This document shows, in pieces, positions 1 to 6,956 of a stretch of 64,000 nucleotides of DNA. The stretch is from positions 1 to 64,000 of the forward strand of contig NZ_FTOH01000009.1 of the NCBI RefSeq assembly GCF_900156675.1. Reading direction: 5' to 3'. Positions within the stretch are counted from its first letter, which is position 1. The number at the start of each line of letters is the position of its first letter. The position numbers and the translations under genes are program-made. This DNA comes from Thalassolituus maritimus (GTDB lineage Bacteria > Pseudomonadota > Gammaproteobacteria > Pseudomonadales > Oceanobacteraceae). The notes under the pieces are model-generated. The model was given only the letters and a program-made list of their open reading frames with translations. It ran no database searches and had not been told where the DNA came from.

Positions 1-242
1 TAGACCGGGCAAGTGTACAGATAATGCCCATATGGAATCGTTCTTCCATTCAATGAAGGCTGAATTGATTCGCAATACAACATTCCATTCAGCAGAGAAG
101 TTGAAGTATGCTTTGGCAAGGTATATCAATGATTACTACAACCGAAAGCGGCTGCATTCGGGAATAGATTACTATTCACCAATGGAATACGAGCGAATAG
201 CAGCATGAAAACGAACGTGTCCGTTTTATCGGGGCAAGATCA
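1..242 (+). mobile_element. Right end of an IS3-family insertion sequence (partial)
   Basis: The window opens inside an insertion sequence. It holds the 3' end of an IS3-type transposase and then a terminal segment ending GGGGCAAGATCA at 231-242, which resembles the terminal inverted repeats of IS3-family elements. The left end lies outside the window, so neither the inverted-repeat partner nor a target duplication can be checked. The base after 242 begins sequence that matches the inside of an attC site, so the element appears to have landed in an integron recombination site. The exact end is inferred from the repeat pattern. Confidence 0.75.
2..208 (+). CDS. IS3-family transposase OrfB, C-terminal 68 residues (partial)
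   Basis: This is the C-terminal end of a DDE-type transposase, which cuts and joins the ends of its own element. The visible 68 residues include DNAHMESFFHSMK, where the Glu is the third catalytic acid of the DDE triad and a Lys follows seven residues later, the usual D-D-35-E-K arrangement of IS3 OrfB. The downstream part, with YINDYYNRKRLHSGIDYYSP, is also typical of the family. The gene is 5'-truncated only by the window edge. It stops at 206-208, 34 bases before the inferred IS end, as expected for this family. Confidence 0.9.
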   Translation, partial: RPGKCTDNAHMESFFHSMKAELIRNTTFHSAEKLKYALARYINDYYNRKRLHSGIDYYSPMEYERIAA

Positions 243-330
243 CCCAACTCCGTTCCGGCTTTTTTGTGGCGCTTTCAGCTTGCCACAAAAATTCCTCCAC
301 TTCGGTGGGCCTTTGATGGCGGCGTTAACC
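243..330. other. Left-truncated integron attC-like recombination site
   Basis: After the IS end comes CAACTCCGTTCCGG, then a hairpin made of TTTTTGTGGC and GCCACAAAAA, a second small hairpin CCACttcGGTGG, and the terminal GGCGGCGTTAACC (321-330 includes the GTTAACC core-like end). This order matches long Vibrio/Shewanella-type attC sites, whose left arm would read TAACAAACCGTTCAAATCCGTTCCGG. That left arm is present, intact, in the half-site at 1341-1384. The missing left end here is replaced by the IS. The next gene starts 15 bases after the site, which is usual for cassette genes. No alignment was computed. Confidence 0.65.
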
Positions 331-344
331 CTCTAGGAGAGATT

Positions 345-1004
345 GTGGCATTACTCGCGGGATTAGATTTTCATTTTGATCTGGACTATGACAAGATTCC
401 CCTTCAGGAAGCGGAGGTCTATCTTGAGGAGTTAACATCAAAGTATGCGAACCTTATTTATGGTCAACAAACAAAGATTTATGTTCGACTTGAAGAAGGA
501 AGTCTCAAGGTCACTTTAGCTGTTATTGGCGCTTTGTATATTGGTATTGGCCAATATGGCTCCTTCCGTTCTGGTATCGATTATATGATCAAAGATGCCA
601 AATCATTGAATAGCTTGGTTACTAGTGAAATAGTTAAAAACGGAATGAATGAGGCAGACATAATTGAGAGTAAGAAAATGCACTGTGATCCTGACAGGAT
701 ACGTCGTGTATTGCTTGCAATTGATCGACTTGAGTCGAAACAAAAATTATCAAAATCTGAACTAGATAAAGAATTATCAAAGATAAGAACATCAGTACGA
801 AACATATGTAGTTCATTGAGTGAAGAGGATGCTGGATTTTTTGCCACATCAATTAAAGAGGAATACTGGCCACAGGATAAAGAAATTCCCTATTTTGTAG
901 AGCGTTATAAGTTAGTGGCTAGAGAAGAAGATATTGTACATTACCCAGTAGCAAGTATTGATATACCAAGGGTTAACAAGGCATTGCAGCGGACAAGCCG
1001 CTGA
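345..1004 (+). CDS. Hypothetical cassette protein with one hydrophobic segment
   Basis: This 219-residue protein has no family I recognise. The reading frame is open from 264, but residues encoded by 264-330 are a translation of the attC site, so I place the start at GTG 345 with AGGAGA at 335-340. The product has a short N-terminal domain, a hydrophobic stretch at about residues 55-71 (VTLAVIGALYIGIGQYG) that could be one membrane helix, and a lysine-rich helical C-terminal half. Its last codons (NKALQRTSR) run into the next attC palindrome, which contains the stop codon. Low GC and the flanking attC sites point to acquisition as a gene cassette. Function is unknown. Confidence 0.75.
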   Translation: MALLAGLDFHFDLDYDKIPLQEAEVYLEELTSKYANLIYGQQTKIYVRLEEGSLKVTLAVIGALYIGIGQYGSFRSGIDYMIKDAKSLNSLVTSEIVKNGMNEADIIESKKMHCDPDRIRRVLLAIDRLESKQKLSKSELDKELSKIRTSVRNICSSLSEEDAGFFATSIKEEYWPQDKEIPYFVERYKLVAREEDIVHYPVASIDIPRVNKALQRTSR

Positions 1005-1017
1005 ATGCAGAGTTATG
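971..1017. other. attC-like palindrome between two cassette genes
   Basis: The sequence GTTAACAAG is followed by GCATTGCAGCGG (981-992), a four-base loop ACAA, then GCCGCTGAATGC (997-1008) and AGAGTTATG. The two arms pair except for one unmatched G in the left arm. A conserved unpaired base of that kind is the hallmark that orients the folded bottom strand of attC for the integron integrase. The right end reads AGAGTTATG rather than the usual GCGTTA-type core, so the site may be degraded. The stop of the upstream gene and the start of the downstream gene both lie in it, as in compact cassette arrays. Confidence 0.7.
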
Positions 1018-1335
1018 AGAAAATCGAGCATTAAGTACCTTACCATCTTTTGGGGCCTCGTCTGCTGTATTCTGGTTTGGTCGATCAGCATGGTGAAAGC
1101 CCTGACGTTTTCAAATGTTTTTGGTTCGTTGGCATTTTCTGTTGCCATTGGTGCAATGGTATTCTTTTCCATTTTTTCACCATATGGCCTACGTTCATCT
1201 ACAACTGTCTTCGGCCGTGAGCAAAAGTATCGATTTCCAGTCTCTGAAATACCGAAAAAAGTGGCTATTCTTATTATATTTACAGTTTGCATTCTTTCTC
1301 TAATCAGTTTTGGGTTTTTCATCTATGGCATGTAA
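1015..1335 (+). CDS. Small cassette-encoded membrane protein, unknown function
   Basis: The 106-residue product has three hydrophobic segments, at about residues 8-27 (starting YLTIFWGLVCC), 35-53 and 83-104, and the short polar stretch between the last two contains REQKYRFP. It is probably a three-helix inner-membrane protein. The frame is open from 958, but the extra N-terminal residues are only translated attC, so the ATG at 1015 directly at the attC end is preferred. No Shine-Dalgarno sequence is obvious, which is common for cassette genes. No family was recognised. The gene is followed by the left half of another attC. Confidence 0.65.
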   Translation: MRKSSIKYLTIFWGLVCCILVWSISMVKALTFSNVFGSLAFSVAIGAMVFFSIFSPYGLRSSTTVFGREQKYRFPVSEIPKKVAILIIFTVCILSLISFGFFIYGM

Positions 1336-1340
1336 TACTC

Positions 1341-1384
1341 ATAACAAACCGTTCAAATCCGTTCCGGCCACAAAAAGCGTGGCC
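1341..1384. other. Left half of an attC-like site, right arm lost
   Basis: ATAACAAACCGTTCAAATCC and then GTTCCGG is the left arm of the same attC type as the truncated site at 243-330. It continues into a short perfect hairpin, GGCCAC (1366-1371) with GTGGCC (1379-1384). No matching GGCGGCGTTA-type right arm is found in the next 200 bases, so the array seems to end here by deletion. Bases 1385-1525 hold nothing else I can identify. Confidence 0.55.
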
Positions 1385-1525
1385 TCCATAAGTACGTGCT
1401 GAACACTGACTTTATCGATCGGCGAAGTAAGATGATGCTTTCAGCTCTGGTATCCGCACTGTATCTGACGAGAGTTCATAGATTAGCGATGTATTGACCT
1501 TCACTCTGCTTAGACTAGACTGAAC

Positions 1526-1544
1526 GTCGCCTTCCCAAGGCGAC
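1526..1544 (+). other. Perfect hairpin in the leader of the secreted-protein gene
   Basis: GTCGCCTT, a CCC loop and AAGGCGAC form a perfect 8-bp stem, 40 bases upstream of the ATG at 1585. There is no run of T after it, so it is not a classical terminator. It could stabilise the messenger 5' end or be a binding site. The ribosome binding site GGAG at 1573-1576 follows it. Confidence 0.4.
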
Positions 1545-1584
1545 TATCCCAATTGGAAAAGAACAATAAAACGGAGTTGTACCT

Positions 1585-2031
1585 ATGAAGCTAAAATATC
1601 TGGCGTTTGCCACTATCGCTGTTTCTTCAAGCACATTTGCCGGTGCTATGGATATGGTTTTCAAAGATGGAAACGGTTCAGTGCTTACCATCGATGATTT
1701 TCAACCGGCAGGAACTGCACCAATGAGAGTCCCCGGGACTTACACTGATGCGGTAGGTTTAGGTGGTTGTCAGAAGGGTAAAACCTACAATATAGACCTT
1801 ACAGTGACCGGTGATCCTTCAAATAGCACTGTTTTATTCGATAGCCCTTTATGTGGTGGCTTGACGCTATCCTTTTCGGGTACTTTTAGTATGGAACCGC
1901 CACCAGGTGTTGCCCCTGGCCAGATTCCGCCGCCGGGAAGTAATGCAGGTCTACCGACGATGGATATTAAAGCCACCCTTGATGTGAGCAGTTCTACAAA
2001 GAATACTTTTGTATTGCAGCCGCCGATGTAA
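1585..2031 (+). CDS. Small secreted protein, unknown function
   Basis: This 148-residue protein begins with a clear signal peptide (MKLKYLAFATIAVSSSTFAG, cleavage near residue 20-22). The mature part is short, beta-rich in character and contains two cysteines (in LGGCQKG and SPLCGGL) that could form one disulfide. A proline-rich stretch (EPPPGVAPGQIPPPGS) lies before the last strand region. The start is supported by GGAG at 1573-1576. I recognise no family. It lies at the edge of the cassette remnant with no operon partner: the next gene is 141 bases downstream. Confidence 0.7.
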   Translation: MKLKYLAFATIAVSSSTFAGAMDMVFKDGNGSVLTIDDFQPAGTAPMRVPGTYTDAVGLGGCQKGKTYNIDLTVTGDPSNSTVLFDSPLCGGLTLSFSGTFSMEPPPGVAPGQIPPPGSNAGLPTMDIKATLDVSSSTKNTFVLQPPM

Positions 2032-2172
2032 TTGGCGTTGTTGGGGAGTCGATCCTTAAGATACGCTAGTCTGAAAGCCGTCTGATCGGAAGCGGTGGAG
2101 ATTCAAAGACGTGTTAACTAGGCTCTCCACCCGCCGCCGTAATCAATTTAACTCTAGAAGAACTATCGCGAA

Positions 2173-2670
2173 ATGAAAATTCGCCTAGCAAGACCACACG
2201 ATTTGGATGAAATATCTGAGGTATACACTCAGGCTCGCTCGCGTATGGTCGAGTCTGGAAACCCAAATCAATGGATTAATGGCTATCCCTCTCGAGAAGT
2301 CATACTGAGGGATATTGAAGATCAATCTTTATATATTGGTACTCAGCATGAAGAGGTGCTTGGCTGCGTTGTCTTTACCGAGGGCGATGATCCGACATAC
2401 CAAAATATCGATGAGGGGAGCTGGCTCAATGATAACGCCTATGCAGTGATTCATCGATTGGCGGTTTCCAGTCAGGGGCGGGGAGTTGGTCGGAACTTTA
2501 TTGAATGGTGCATCCGTCATCATAGTAACATCAGGGTCGATACTCATGCAGATAACTTGCCCATGCAAAATCTTTTGAAAAAAGCTGGTTTTCATCCTTG
2601 TGGGATTATCAGAAATGCTTGGGGCGATGAGCGTGTTGCATTTCATGGCGTGTTTAACAACGAACCGTGA
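2173..2670 (+). CDS. GNAT-family N-acetyltransferase
   Basis: This 165-residue protein has the acetyl-CoA-dependent N-acetyltransferase fold. The signature is HRLAVSSQGRGVGRNF at about residues 94-109, with the pyrophosphate-binding QGRGVG loop (101-106), preceded by the strands LGCVVF and followed by a C-terminal strand containing FHPCGII. Length is normal for a single-domain GNAT. The acceptor (an amine of a small molecule, peptide or protein) cannot be told from sequence. GNATs are common in integron cassettes and genomic islands, which fits its place. A hairpin with arms GGTGGAG and CTCCACC lies in the upstream gap (about 2094-2132). Confidence 0.85.
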   Translation: MKIRLARPHDLDEISEVYTQARSRMVESGNPNQWINGYPSREVILRDIEDQSLYIGTQHEEVLGCVVFTEGDDPTYQNIDEGSWLNDNAYAVIHRLAVSSQGRGVGRNFIEWCIRHHSNIRVDTHADNLPMQNLLKKAGFHPCGIIRNAWGDERVAFHGVFNNEP

Positions 2671-2866
2671 GCTCTGTTTATCATTCATCCTACAGAATCT
2701 TATTTTTATTGCCTTGGATCAGGCATCAGTATTGGATCTGATCTCGAGTGCGAACGCGTGCTTTGGTCGGCTGCTCTGGCCCGTCTGGTAGTAAAGCTTT
2801 TACGTCGGCTCGTATATTCTAGCGGCACCATTAACTCTCGATGATAACTCTCAAGGCTGAGTACCT

Positions 2867-4177
2867 ATGACAACCGTAAATAACCTTCGTAGTAAGTTGG
2901 CGTCTTTCTCATTGACGCTGGTTATTATACCGTTAACTTTCATGGCTTCCTTTGTTGCTCCTATCGCTTCTGCAGAAATCACCATGCAGGGGGCTATGTA
3001 CGGCAAGGTACAGACGCTAGTGATCCCAGGAAGTCGTTGCTACACAAAAGGGCCTATCGATCTTACGTCTGCAATCACTAAGTTCTGCAGTCAGAGTAGA
3101 AGGGACGATTACTGCGTATATACAGTGCCGTGGCCAACGCCAGAACAGGACCCAGGTTATGGCTGTTATAAAAACTTCCAGGCTGTTTACAAGTGTTCGG
3201 GGTTTCAGAATCTAAAGACGATAGATATTGGTGGTGTGGCTTATGAGGCTGCAAACCAGAAGGTAACGTTTGATTGTGCTCCGATGAGGGTGGGTAGTGT
3301 GACGGTAACTGAGGATAAGAAAGGGTCTCAGTGGTTCTCGTCTAACGGTAACAAAGCCACTGCATGGTATACCGTTCAGGCAAAGAATACCTATGGGGCG
3401 GACTTTGAAGGTTCGATTAATGTCAGTACCCGCGTTAAACCAGTCACTGAGCGTGCAGATTTAGATAAAACCTCGAATTACCTCACATGTTCAGGGACTC
3501 CTAAGGTCACAACTAACTCAAAAGGTACTGGCTATCTTGGAGTGGAGTATCAGGTAACTGGCTATCCGAAGGTGGTTGGCGGTTTGACTGACCCTACTTC
3601 TGCTCAAGTCACCTTTTCACTAGAAGTTAATGGGACACCGTGCTCTGGTGGCTTTCGATACAACAGAGATCGCTACCCGACCGAAGTAGTTCGGGGTAAG
3701 TTCTTTCTGGTTGTGAATAATGAAGAGGTTCCTCTTAATATAAACTTTGTTAACCCAAAGTCAGCAACTCCCAGTTTAAAAATGACAGGCGGGCAGCTGC
3801 TGAGTCGTGATCGTTTTAGTAGTGCTATATCTGCTGGTGGGAAAAGCTACTTTACCTATGGATTTTATTACCTCAATGAGTACGGGCTACCGACCAGTGC
3901 AGGCGTGACCTGCAACTTTGGTAAAACCAGAGATATTGCGTTTACTACGGACTCAGATGGGCGGCTGGAAATCACTGGTGACCTTACCGTCACCAGAGCT
4001 ACAGAAGACGGGAAGGCTAAATCAGATGAGAATGGCAAAGCCATCTGGAGCGCTGAGACGAGCTTAAAAGAAGGCGTAGAGGCATTTTACTTACAGCGCG
4101 GTCAGCCCATTGGTGAAGTTACCTGTTCTGTGGATGGCACCGACGCTAAATATACTCAGAACCTTGGGAACTGGTGA
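2867..4177 (+). CDS. Cysteine-rich secreted protein, unknown function
   Basis: The 436-residue product has a long signal peptide ending in the cleavage motif ASA at residues 34-36. The mature protein has ten cysteines and is otherwise rich in Thr, Ser, Gly and Tyr with alternating hydrophobic residues, as in beta-sandwich extracellular proteins. Five disulfides are possible. No catalytic motif, cell-wall binding module or lipobox is visible. The gene stands alone between a GNAT gene and the protease group; its GC is like the accessory stretch around it. I do not recognise a family. Confidence 0.7.
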   Translation: MTTVNNLRSKLASFSLTLVIIPLTFMASFVAPIASAEITMQGAMYGKVQTLVIPGSRCYTKGPIDLTSAITKFCSQSRRDDYCVYTVPWPTPEQDPGYGCYKNFQAVYKCSGFQNLKTIDIGGVAYEAANQKVTFDCAPMRVGSVTVTEDKKGSQWFSSNGNKATAWYTVQAKNTYGADFEGSINVSTRVKPVTERADLDKTSNYLTCSGTPKVTTNSKGTGYLGVEYQVTGYPKVVGGLTDPTSAQVTFSLEVNGTPCSGGFRYNRDRYPTEVVRGKFFLVVNNEEVPLNINFVNPKSATPSLKMTGGQLLSRDRFSSAISAGGKSYFTYGFYYLNEYGLPTSAGVTCNFGKTRDIAFTTDSDGRLEITGDLTVTRATEDGKAKSDENGKAIWSAETSLKEGVEAFYLQRGQPIGEVTCSVDGTDAKYTQNLGNW

Positions 4178-4278
4178 TTTATTAGTTTGCTTTGCAATCC
4201 CCCATGCTGATCGAGCCGTGGGGTGTTGCCCAGCATCGCTATCCATGAAGCGAAGACCTAAAACGACAAGGATTGTGA

Positions 4279-5163
4279 ATGAGCATCAGGCCTGATTGGG
4301 CGGCTATCGCAGATAGCATGCCCCCGTCACTGAGTGACGAAGAGCAACATCAGCTTTGGTTGATTGAGTGTAAGAAGTGGCTCGGGACCATAGCAGACGA
4401 GTTTGGTGGAAGTTATCGTATTGCCGAATCGGAAAATTTTTTAATCCTCTCGGATGAGAGCGACCGCTATGTAGATGTCTTTTCATCTTTTCTAGAGCGA
4501 ACACTGAAACGTATTCTTAAAACCCTGAACGGTATCGCAGCGGATGATGGTTTCGGCAAGCATGTCGCAGTGATTTTCAAAGACAGTGATGAATACTATC
4601 GCTACGTGAGCCTCTTTTATCCGGAAGAGGGGGAGTTTGGTATGAGCGCTGGTATGTATATTAATGAGGGGTATGGTCATTTCATATTCCCTTCTCAAGA
4701 CATCACCTATGCTGAGCCAACGGCCGTTCATGAACTGACTCATGCCTGTTTGTCCCATCTTCCAATTCCGCTGTGGCTGGATGAAGGCCTGGCTGTCCTG
4801 ATGGAAGATGCCCTGGCTGGTAATCACCTTTATCTGGATCAAGAAATCGTGAGCAGGCATCAGGCTTTCTGGAATATGCAGACAATTCAGGAGTTCTGGT
4901 CGGGCGATAGCTTTTCGAGAATCGACGAGGGGCAGGAACTGAGCTACAGCCTGGCGCATGTGCTTGTACGCAACCTTGTTCAGAACTTTGAAGTGTTCGC
5001 TCAGTTTTGCAATCTGGCGAATTATAGCGATGCCGGGGAGCAAGCTGCTCAAGAGGTTCTTGGTTGTTCACTTGCTCATCTTGTTGGTGGTTTTCTTGGC
5101 GAGGGCGACTTTAAGCCGAGAGACAAGGTTGGATTTCGAAAAGGTTTAGTGGATGAGGATTGA
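4279..5163 (+). CDS. Putative gluzincin zinc metalloprotease (Peptidase_MA-like)
   Basis: This 294-residue protein carries HELTH at residues 151-155 and WLDEG at 166-170. HExxH followed by a nearby W-x-E-G is the pattern of the MA-like gluzincin peptidases, where the two His and the later Glu (E169) bind zinc and E152 acts as general base. No signal peptide or membrane helix is seen, so it is probably cytoplasmic. AAGGA precedes the ATG. The last bases overlap the start of the next gene (5153), indicating a co-transcribed pair. Its substrate is unknown; the neighbours suggest a small accessory operon rather than housekeeping proteolysis. Confidence 0.7.
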   Translation: MSIRPDWAAIADSMPPSLSDEEQHQLWLIECKKWLGTIADEFGGSYRIAESENFLILSDESDRYVDVFSSFLERTLKRILKTLNGIAADDGFGKHVAVIFKDSDEYYRYVSLFYPEEGEFGMSAGMYINEGYGHFIFPSQDITYAEPTAVHELTHACLSHLPIPLWLDEGLAVLMEDALAGNHLYLDQEIVSRHQAFWNMQTIQEFWSGDSFSRIDEGQELSYSLAHVLVRNLVQNFEVFAQFCNLANYSDAGEQAAQEVLGCSLAHLVGGFLGEGDFKPRDKVGFRKGLVDED

Positions 5164-5590
5164 TTACCAATATACTTTAAGCCGGTGGATGTTGCTTTTT
5201 GGCATTGCTCTGGCACTCGCTTTTCAGGTGCTTGGTTCAGGAGGCACTATTTTCATCCTTTCATTTGCTGCTTTTCAGCTTTACTTTCTTTACCTGATGT
5301 TGATTGTGAAGCCACAAGTTATCCGTCTCGATGATAAGGGTCTCACTATCCCTTCACTCTTCTTTCAGGGGCTTTCTTTCAGGCGGGTTAATTGGTCCGA
5401 CGTTAAGAAGGTATATACCTGGGGTGGTCCTCATAAGGCACCAGTGATCAGGATTGAGCGCTACAATGGAGCTGGTATCGATATTAATTCAGCTTGGGTA
5501 AACCGAGAGGGAATAAGAAGTCGGGGCATAGAGCCGTATCAGCAACTTCTACGCGATATTGAAAACTATACCCGTTCACCTAACGAGTAA
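5153..5590 (+). CDS. Two-helix membrane protein with a PH-like cytosolic domain
   Basis: The 145-residue product has two hydrophobic segments (about 11-27 and 31-52) and then a soluble domain with the pattern VIRLDDKGLTIPSLF and VNWSDVKKVYTW. That layout, two helices followed by a small beta domain with a W-x-D-V strand, resembles bacterial PH-like membrane proteins. The start ATG overlaps the 3' end of the metalloprotease gene by 11 bases, so translational coupling is likely. The family assignment is tentative. Confidence 0.55.
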   Translation: MRIDYQYTLSRWMLLFGIALALAFQVLGSGGTIFILSFAAFQLYFLYLMLIVKPQVIRLDDKGLTIPSLFFQGLSFRRVNWSDVKKVYTWGGPHKAPVIRIERYNGAGIDINSAWVNREGIRSRGIEPYQQLLRDIENYTRSPNE

Positions 5591-5654
5591 TTCAGCGTAG
5601 TCAGAACCTACCCTGAAGAGTCGACTCTAGTAGCAAGCTAAGAAGGAACATCGC

Positions 5655-6401
5655 ATGAGTAGTAAAACGGTTGAGTGCAACATCCATGGAGAAAGATCAC
5701 CCACATTCGTATGCCATCACCTCCTTAAAGGAGAGGGTGTAGGATTCAATGTTGGCTATGATCCAGATGAGCCGGATGCGTTGTATCCCGATGCTTGGTG
5801 CGATGCTTGTGAGGAGGTAGTTGATAGTGAAGGCGAGTGGAATGATAGGTCAGAGGCCTTTGCCGATATCAGATTGCTATGTTCCGGGTGTTATTGTGAA
5901 ACCCGCGAGCGGAACTGGAAAGAAGATGAGCAGGCAGTTATCGATCTGATTACCCAAAGTTTTGAATATCTGCAATCTGTTCAGGAGTCGTTTAAGAAAG
6001 ACTTCAGATTGGACGATTATGAACGCTGGGACTGGAATGAAGACGACTGCAAGCTGATCTTCTCTAATGGTGGTCAAGCTGTTGTTGAATGCGATATCGA
6101 TTTTGTTGGTAGCTTTTCCCATGCTGGAAACTCTTGGATGTGGGCGTGGGCTAATGGGTCATTTTCCGAGGCTATCAAGTCGAGATCACGACAGATCAGA
6201 AACATCGGTGAAGATCAGAATATGCTTAAATTAGCCTCCGCGGTTTGGTATGGCGATCAGATAGATGGCTGGGAAATGACAGCTATTATGGCAGCTCACT
6301 TAAAAGCCATCGGTGCTTATCGCACGGCATCAGATATGGGGTATGTGTATATGATTATCAAGAATGCACGCTGGGTCGGGAGTAAACAGCACAACCTATG
6401 A
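5655..6401 (+). CDS. DUF6882-like protein with an N-terminal zinc-binding region
   Basis: The 248-residue protein begins with a cysteine/histidine-rich region: C8, H11, C20, H21, C49, C52, C76, C79 and C81, spaced like one or two treble-clef or ribbon zinc sites. The C-terminal part contains the tract SWMWAWAN at about residue 158, as in the DUF6882 family of unknown function. AAGGA stands before the ATG. Its stop overlaps the start of the next gene by four bases (ATGA), so the two are co-translated. No enzyme motif is seen. Confidence 0.6.
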   Translation: MSSKTVECNIHGERSPTFVCHHLLKGEGVGFNVGYDPDEPDALYPDAWCDACEEVVDSEGEWNDRSEAFADIRLLCSGCYCETRERNWKEDEQAVIDLITQSFEYLQSVQESFKKDFRLDDYERWDWNEDDCKLIFSNGGQAVVECDIDFVGSFSHAGNSWMWAWANGSFSEAIKSRSRQIRNIGEDQNMLKLASAVWYGDQIDGWEMTAIMAAHLKAIGAYRTASDMGYVYMIIKNARWVGSKQHNL

Positions 6402-6685
6402 ATACCTGCCCGTATTGCTCGAATAGACTGCCTTTTTTTAACCTGATATGGCAGCGTTTAAAGGCTAATCGAGACAGCGCTATTGTTTGTAAGCACTGTA
6501 CTTCTCTCATTTCTCAGAACGGTGGCGCCAGTTGGATTGATGGGACGTTCAGTTGCATCGCGGGTGCGCTATCTTTTTATTTGATAGATTTTGATACAGT
6601 TTACTCAGCCGCTGTTGCTTTCTTAGTCGCATTTCTCGTTCTGTTGTTTTCTTCATATTTCACGGCTCCGATTCGAAAGAGCTGA
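6398..6685 (+). CDS. Zinc-ribbon membrane protein, unknown function
   Basis: This 95-residue protein has a four-cysteine zinc ribbon (C4, C7, C31, C34 in CPYC and CKHC) followed by two hydrophobic segments at about 51-64 and 68-88. A cytosolic zinc knuckle tethered to the membrane is a recurrent design, but no named family is evident. It overlaps the preceding gene by four bases and closes the small group that starts at 4279 or 5655. Confidence 0.6.
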   Translation: MNTCPYCSNRLPFFNLIWQRLKANRDSAIVCKHCTSLISQNGGASWIDGTFSCIAGALSFYLIDFDTVYSAAVAFLVAFLVLLFSSYFTAPIRKS

Positions 6686-6714
6686 TTCGTAATGGCAGTC
6701 ATTGATTTATTTTC

Positions 6715-6800
6715 AGAAAGACTGTCGGGAAGAAGCTTCCCTCCTACAGGGTGACTATGTAGAGGGCTTCGCGCATAGCCAGGCAAGCTGGCTGAAGCGT
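6715..6800. repeat. REP-like cluster of short hairpins
   Basis: Three imperfect palindromes follow each other: GGGAAG with CTTCCC (about 6727-6741), CTACA with TGTAG (about 6744-6762), and AGCCAGgcaagCTGGCT (6777-6793). The style, including CTTCCCTCCTACAGGG, is like the repetitive extragenic palindromes of Pseudomonas-related genomes. No second copy was noticed in this window. It lies in the gap between the accessory block and the BCCT gene. Confidence 0.45.
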
Positions 6801-6956
6801 TCCTATAGCTTTGGTGTGGTGCATCAGGCTATTTAAGTACGAAATATCGCTGAATTTGTGTCATAAATGGTGCTTATCGGCCGCTCGTTTGAAATTTTCG
6901 CCTGAACCTATACAGTGTATAAGTTGTATACCAGTCGTAACAAAACGGGAGATATC

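Noticed and set aside
912-1322. Long antisense frame across the two cassette genes
   Set aside because: It runs through an attC palindrome and both sense genes, and has no ribosome site; the sense frames have better protein composition.
4492-5052. 186-codon minus-strand frame opposite the metalloprotease gene
   Set aside because: The plus-strand frame carries a zinc-protease signature and a ribosome site; the antisense product has no domain.
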